A stretch of 64,000 bases of DNA from Nemertoderma westbladi (taxonomy: Eukaryota; Xenacoelomorpha; Nemertodermatida; Nemertodermatidae): the NCBI GenBank assembly GCA_032718475.1, contig JAUCBJ010007787.1, positions 19,860-83,859 of the forward strand. The letters are read 5' to 3'. A model generated the notes under the pieces. It ran no database searches. It was not told where the DNA came from and saw nothing but the letters and a program-made list of their open reading frames with translations. Both the position numbers and the translations under genes were made by a program. Shown in pieces: positions 57,701 to 64,000 of this stretch; positions within the stretch are counted from its first letter, which is position 1, and each line of letters begins with the position of its first letter.

Positions 57701-60700
57701 CATCTCTCCACTACTTACATTCCCGGCTTCGTAACTTTTCCATCTGTCCACTACTTACATTCCTGGCTTCGTAACTTTTCCATCTCCCCACTACTTACAT
57801 TCCTGGCTTCGTAACTTTTCCATCTCCCCACTACTTACATTCCTGGCTTCGTAACTTTTCCATCTCTCCACTACTTACATTCCTGGCTTCGTAACTTTTC
57901 CATCTCTCCACTACTTACATTCCTGGCTTCGTAACTTTTCCATCTCCCCACTACTTACATTCCTGGCTTCGTAACTTTTCCATCTGTCCACTACTTACAT
58001 TCCTGGCTTCGTAACTTTTCCATCTCTCCACTACTTACATTCCTGGCTTCGTAACTTTTCCATCTCCCCACTACTTACATTCCTGGCTTCGTAACTTTTC
58101 CATCTCCCCACTACTTACATTCCTGGCTTCGTAACTTTTCCATCTGTCCACTACTTACATTCCTGGCTTCGTAACTTTTCCATCTCTCCACTACTTACAT
58201 TCCTGGCTTCGTAACTTTTCCATCTCCCCACTACTTACATTCCTGGCTTCGTAACTTTTCCATCTCCCCACTACTTACATTCCTGGCTTCGTAACTTTTC
58301 CATCTCCCCACTACTTACATTCCTGGCTTCGTAACCTTTCCATCTCCCCACTACTTACATTCCTGGCTTCGTAACTTTTCCATCTCCCCACTACTTACAT
58401 TCCTGGCTTCGTAACTTTTCCATCTCCCCACTACTTACATTCCTGGCTTCGTAACTTTTCCATCTCCCCACTACTTACATTCCTGGCTTCGTAACTTTTC
58501 CATCTCCCCACTACTTACATTCCTGGCTTCGTAACTTTTCCATCTCCCCACTACTTACATTCCTGGCTTCGTAACTTTTCCATCTCCCCACTACTTACAT
58601 TCCTGGCTTCGTAACTTTTCCATCTCCCCACTACTTACATTCCTGGCTTCGTAACTTTTCCATCTCCCCACTACTTACATTCCTGGCTTCGTAACTTTTC
58701 CATCTCTCCACTACTTACATTCCTGGCTTCATAACTTTTCCATCTCTCCACTACTTACATTCCTGGCTTCATAACTTTTCCATCTCTCCACTACTTACAT
58801 TCCTGGCTTCGTAACTTTTCCATCTCTCCACTACTTACATTCCTGGCTTCATAACTTTTCCATCTCTCCACTACTTACATTCCTGGCTTCGTAACTTTTC
58901 CATCTCCCCACTACTTACATTCCTGCCTTCGTAACTTTTCAATCTCCCCACTACTTACATTCCTGGCTTCGTAACTTTTCCATCTCCCCACTACTTACAT
59001 TCCTGGCTTCGTAACTTTTCCATCTCCCCACTACTTACATTCCTGGCTTCGTAACTTTTCCATCTCTCCACTACTTACATTCCTGGCTTCGTAACTTTTC
59101 CATCTCCCCACTACTTACATTCCTGGCTTCGTAACTTTTCCATCTCCCCACTACTTACATTCCTGGCTTCGTAACTTTTCCATCTCTCCACTACTTACAT
59201 TCCTGGCTTCATAACTTTTCCATCTCTCCACTACTTACATTCCTGGCTTCGTAACTTTTCCATCTCCCCACTACTTACATTCCTGGCTTCGTAACTTTTC
59301 CATCTCCCCACTACTTACATTCCTGGCTTCGTAACTTTTCCATCTCCCCACTACTTACATTCCTGGCTTCGTAACTTTTCCATCTCTCCACTACTTACAT
59401 TCCTGGCTTCGTAACTTTACCATCTCTCCACTACTTACATTCCTGGCTTCGTAACTTTTCCATCTCTCCACTACTTACATTCCTGGCTTCGTAACTTTTC
59501 CATCTCCCCACTACTTACATTCCTGGCTTCGTAACTTTTCCATCTCCCCACTACTTACATTCCTGGCTTCGTAACTTTTCCATCTCCCCACTACTTACAT
59601 TCCTGGCTTCGTAACTTTTCCATCTCCCCACTACTTACATTCCTGGCTTCGTAACTTTTCCATCTCCCCACTACTTACATTCCTGGCTTCGTAACTTTTC
59701 CATCTCCCCACTACTTACATTCCTGGCTTCGTAACTTTTCCATCTCCCCACTACTTACATTCCTGGCTTCGTAACTTTTCCATCTCTCCACTACTTACAT
59801 TCCTGGCTTCATAACTTTTCCATCTCTCCACTACTTACATTCCTGGCTTCATAACTTTTCCATCTCTCCACTACTTACATTCCTGGCTTCGTAACTTTTC
59901 CATCTCTCCACTACTTACATTCCTGGCTTCATAACTTTTCCATCTCTCCACTACTTACATTCCTGGCTTCGTAACTTTTCCATCTCCCCACTACTTACAT
60001 TCCTGGCTTCGTAACTTTTCCATCTCCCCACTACTTACATTCCTGGCTTCGTAACTTTTCCATCTCCCCACTACTTACATTCCTGGCTTCGTAACTTTTC
60101 CATCTCCCCACTACTTACATTCCTGGCTTCGTAACTTTTCCATCTCTCCACTACTTACATTCCTGGCTTCGTAACTTTTCCATCTCCCCACTACTTACAT
60201 TCCTGGCTTCGTAACTTTTCCATCTCCCCACTACTTACATTCCTGGCTTCGTAACTTTTCCATCTCTCCACTACTTACATTCCTGGCTTCATAACTTTTC
60301 CATCTCTCCACTACTTACATTCCTGGCTTCGTAACTTTTCCATCTCCCCACTACTTACATTCCTGGCTTCGTAACTTTTCCATCTCCCCACTACTTACAT
60401 TCCTGGCTTCGTAACTTTTCCATCTCCCCACTACTTACATTCCTGGCTTCGTAACTTTTCCATCTCTCCACTACTTACATTCCTGGCTTCGTAACTTTAC
60501 CATCTCTCCACTACTTACATTCCTGGCTTCGTAACTTTTCCATCTCCCCACTACTTACATTCCTGGCTTCGTAACTTTTCCATCTCCCCACTACTTACAT
60601 TCCTGGCTTCGTAACTTTTCCATCTCTCCACTACTTACATTCCTGGCTTCGTAACTTTTCCATCTCTCCACTACTTACATTCCTGGCTTCGTAACTTTTC

Positions 60701-63700
60701 CATCTGTCCACTACTTACATTCCTGCCTTCGTAACTTTTCCATCTCTCCACTACTTACATTCCTGGCTTCGTAACTTTTCCATCTCTCCACTACTTACAT
60801 TCCTGGCTTCGTAACTTTTCCATCTCCCCACTACTTACATTCCCGGCTTCGTAACTTTTCCATCTGTCCACTACTTACATTCCTGGCTTCGTAACTTTTC
60901 CATCTGTCCACTACTTACATTCCTGGCTTCGTAACTTATCCATCGGTCCACTACTTACATTCCTGGCTTCGTAACTTTTCCATCTGTCCACTACTTACAT
61001 TCCTGGCTTCGTAACTTTTCCATCTCCCCACTACTTACATTCCTGGCTTCGTAACTTTTCCATCTCTCCACTACTTACATTCCTGGCTTCGTAACTTTTC
61101 CATCTCTCCACTACTTACATTCCTGGCTTCGTAACTTTTCCATCTGTCCACTACTTACATTCCCGGCTTCGTCACTTTTCCATCTCCCCACTACTTACAT
61201 TCCTGGCTTCGTAACTTTTCCATCTCCCCACTACTTACATTCCTGGCTTCGTAACTTTTCCATCTCTCCACTACTTACATTCCTGGCTTCGTAACTTTTC
61301 CATCTCCCCACTACTTACATTCCTGGCTTCGTAACTTTTCCATCTCCCCACTACTTACATTCCTGGCTTCGTAACTTTTCCATCTCCCCACTACTTACAT
61401 TCCTGGCTTCGTAACTTTTCCATCTCTCCACTACTTACATTCCTGGCTTCGTAACTTTACCATCTCTCCACTACTTACATTCCTGGCTTCGTAACTTTTC
61501 CATCTCTCCACTACTTACATTCCTGGCTTCGTAACTTTTCCATCTCCCCACTACTTACATTCCTGGCTTCGTAACTTTTCCATCTCCCCACTACTTACAT
61601 TCCTGGCTTCGTAACTTTTCCATCTCCCCACTACTTACATTCCTGGCTTCGTAACTTTTCCATCTCCCCACTACTTACATTCCTGGCTTCGTAACTTTTC
61701 CATCTCCCCACTACTTACATTCCTGGCTTCGTAACTTTTCCATCTCCCCACTACTTACATTCCTGGCTTCGTAACTTTTCCATCTCCCCACTACTTACAT
61801 TCCTGGCTTCGTAACTTTTCCATCTCTCCACTACTTACATTCCTGGCTTCATAACTTTTCCATCTCTCCACTACTTACATTCCTGGCTTCATAACTTTTC
61901 CATCTCTCCACTACTTACATTCCTGGCTTCGTAACTTTTCCATCTCTCCACTACTTACATTCCTGGCTTCATAACTTTTCCATCTCTCCACTACTTACAT
62001 TCCTGGCTTCGTAACTTTTCCATCTCCCCACTACTTACATTCCTGGCTTCGTAACTTTTCCATCTCCCCACTACTTACATTCCTGGCTTCGTAACTTTTC
62101 CATCTCCCCACTACTTACATTCCTGGCTTCGTAACTTTTCCATCTCCCCACTACTTACATTCCTGGCTTCGTAACTTTTCCATCTCTCCACTACTTACAT
62201 TCCTGGCTTCGTAACTTTTCCATCTCCCCACTACTTACATTCCTGGCTTCGTAACTTTTCCATCTCCCCACTACTTACATTCCTGGCTTCGTAACTTTTC
62301 CATCTCTCCACTACTTACATTCCTGGCTTCATAACTTTTCCATCTCTCCACTACTTACATTCCTGGCTTCGTAACTTTTCCATCTCCCCACTACTTACAT
62401 TCCTGGCTTCGTAACTTTTCCATCTCCCCACTACTTACATTCCTGGCTTCGTAACTTTTCCATCTCCCCACTACTTACATTCCTGGCTTCGTAACTTTTC
62501 CATCTCTCCACTACTTACATTCCTGGCTTCGTAACTTTACCATCTCTCCACTACTTACATTCCTGGCTTCGTAACTTTTCCATCTCCCCACTACTTACAT
62601 TCCTGGCTTCGTAACTTTTCCATCTCCCCACTACTTACATTCCTGGCTTCGTAACTTTTCCATCTCTCCACTACTTACATTCCTGGCTTCGTAACTTTTC
62701 CATCTCTCCACTACTTACATTCCTGGCTTCGTAACTTTTCCATCTGTCCACTACTTACATTCCTGCCTTCGTAACTTTTCCATCTCTCCACTACTTACAT
62801 TCCTGGCTTCGTAACTTTTCCATCTCTCCACTACTTACATTCCTGGCTTCGTAACTTTTCCATCTCCCCACTACTTACATTCCCGGCTTCGTAACTTTTC
62901 CATCTGTCCACTACTTACATTCCTGGCTTCGTAACTTTTCCATCTGTCCACTACTTACATTCCTGGCTTCGTAACTTATCCATCGGTCCACTACTTACAT
63001 TCCTGGCTTCGTAACTTTTCCATCTGTCCACTACTTACATTCCTGGCTTCGTAACTTTTCCATCTTCCCACTACTTACATTCCTGGCTTCGTAACTTTTC
63101 CATCTCTCCACTACTTACATTCCTGGCTTCGTAACTTTTCCATCTCTCCACTACTTACATTCCTGGCTTCGTAACTTTTCCATCTGTCCACTACTTACAT
63201 TCCCGGCTTCGTCACTTTTCCATCTCCCCACTACTTACATTCCTGGCTTCGTAACTTTTCCATCTCCCCACTACTTACATTCCTGGCTTCGTAACTTTTC
63301 CATCTCTCCACTACTTACATTCCTGGCTTCGTAACTTTTCCATCTGTCCACTACTTACATTCCTGGCTTCGTAACTTATCCATCGGTCCACTACTTACAT
63401 TCCTGGCTTCGTAACTTTTCCATCTGTCCACTACTTACATTCCTGGCTTCGTAACTTGTCCATCTCCCCACTACTTACATTCCTGGCTTCGTAACTTTTC
63501 CATCTCCCCACTACTTACATTCCTGGCTTCGTAACTTTTCCATCTCCCCACTACTTACATTCCTGGCTTCGTAACTTTTCCATCTCTCCACTACTTACAT
63601 TCCTGGCTTCGTAACTTTTCCATCTCTCCACTACTTACATTCCTGGCTTCGTAACTTTTCCATCTGTCCACTACTTACATTCCCGGCTTCGTCACTTTTC

Positions 63701-64000
63701 CATCTCCCCACTACTTACATTCCTGGCTTCGTAACTTTTCCATCTCTCCACTACTTACATTCCTGGCTTCGTAACTTTTCCATCTGTCCACTACTTACAT
63801 TCCTGGCTTCGTAACTTTTCCATCTCTCCACTACTTACATTCCCGGCTTCGTAACTTTTCCATCTGTCCACTACTTACATTCCTGGCTTCGTAACTTTTC
63901 CATCTCCCCACTACTTACATTCCTGGCTTCGTAACTTTTCCATCTCCCCACTACTTACATTCCTGGCTTCGTAACTTTTCCATCTCTCCACTACATACAT
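33792..64000 (+). repeat. 40-bp satellite, right block (~755 units, runs off the window)
   Basis: Same unit as 28914-29632. The register never slips: unit starts at 33839 and 63959 differ by exactly 753 x 40, and every line of the listing is in phase. Variation is by substitution at a few sites: CTCTCC/CTCCCC/CTGTCC, CCTGG/CCCGG/CCTGA/CCTGC, CTTCGTAAC/CTTCATAAC/CTTTGTAAC/CTTCGTCAC, TTTTCC/TTTACC/TTGTCC/TTATCC, TTACAT/TTACAA/TTCCAT/ATACAT. Higher-order duplications are clear, including a 2040-bp tandem block and a >1-kb copy 5640 bp away. No open frame of use, since 40 is not a multiple of three. With ~50% GC it differs from the AT-rich flanks. Confidence 0.99.

Noticed and set aside
33792-64000. 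CRISPR-like array
   Set aside because: The units are contiguous 40-bp repeats with no unique spacers, in a eukaryotic context.
28914-64000. CATTCC as functional TEAD sites or a relative of human satellite II/III
   Set aside because: The 6-mer occurs once per unit, which is expected from any fixed unit. There is no CATTCC-only tandem structure and no independent evidence.

Overview
This is a gene-poor, AT-rich, repeat-dominated window of an animal genome, most likely an invertebrate. Evidence: two recognisable spliced genes (introns about 0.4 and 1.3 kb, GT-AG splice sites), several degenerate LINE retrotransposons, non-autonomous DNA transposons, many minisatellites and one very large satellite. 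There are no operons, bacterial-type genes or CRISPR arrays. I cannot name the species.

Layout. 1-1.4 kb: minus-strand LINE (endonuclease plus start of RT). 2.5-3.55 kb: a two-exon GNAT acetyltransferase of the arylalkylamine/dopamine N-acetyltransferase type. 3.9-5.06 kb: a decayed CR1/L2/Jockey-like LINE tail. 5-14.8 kb: non-coding, with hairpins, a 142-bp array, a ~545-bp array with CA tracts and a 33-bp G-rich minisatellite. 14.8-19.2 kb: two broken copies of a second LINE family. 19.2-25.1 kb: a GC-rich islet, a diverged ~410-bp direct repeat, small inverted-repeat elements, 17-30 nt poly(G)/poly(C) tracts and a 79-bp array. 25.25-26.28 kb: a foldback transposon with a 9-bp target duplication, built from the palindrome CTACGCGTAG. 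26.7-28.3 kb: the last two exons of VPS52 (minus strand), with a 50-bp minisatellite in the intron. 28.9-64 kb: a 40-bp satellite, about 773 units, with no length change visible at any line of the listing. It is split by a 4.16-kb DNA transposon (TSD TA) that carries a PWWP-domain ORF and a nested, 5'-truncated LINE (11-bp TSD).

The nesting gives a chronology: satellite first, then the DNA transposon, then the LINE. A recurrent inverted-repeat element (here MITE-A) lies directly upstream of both the 40-bp satellite and the 79-bp array, which suggests that the tails of this element seed tandem arrays. Because VPS52 runs leftward and its earlier exons are not seen to the right, the satellite is either inside a giant VPS52 intron or marks a broken gene copy.
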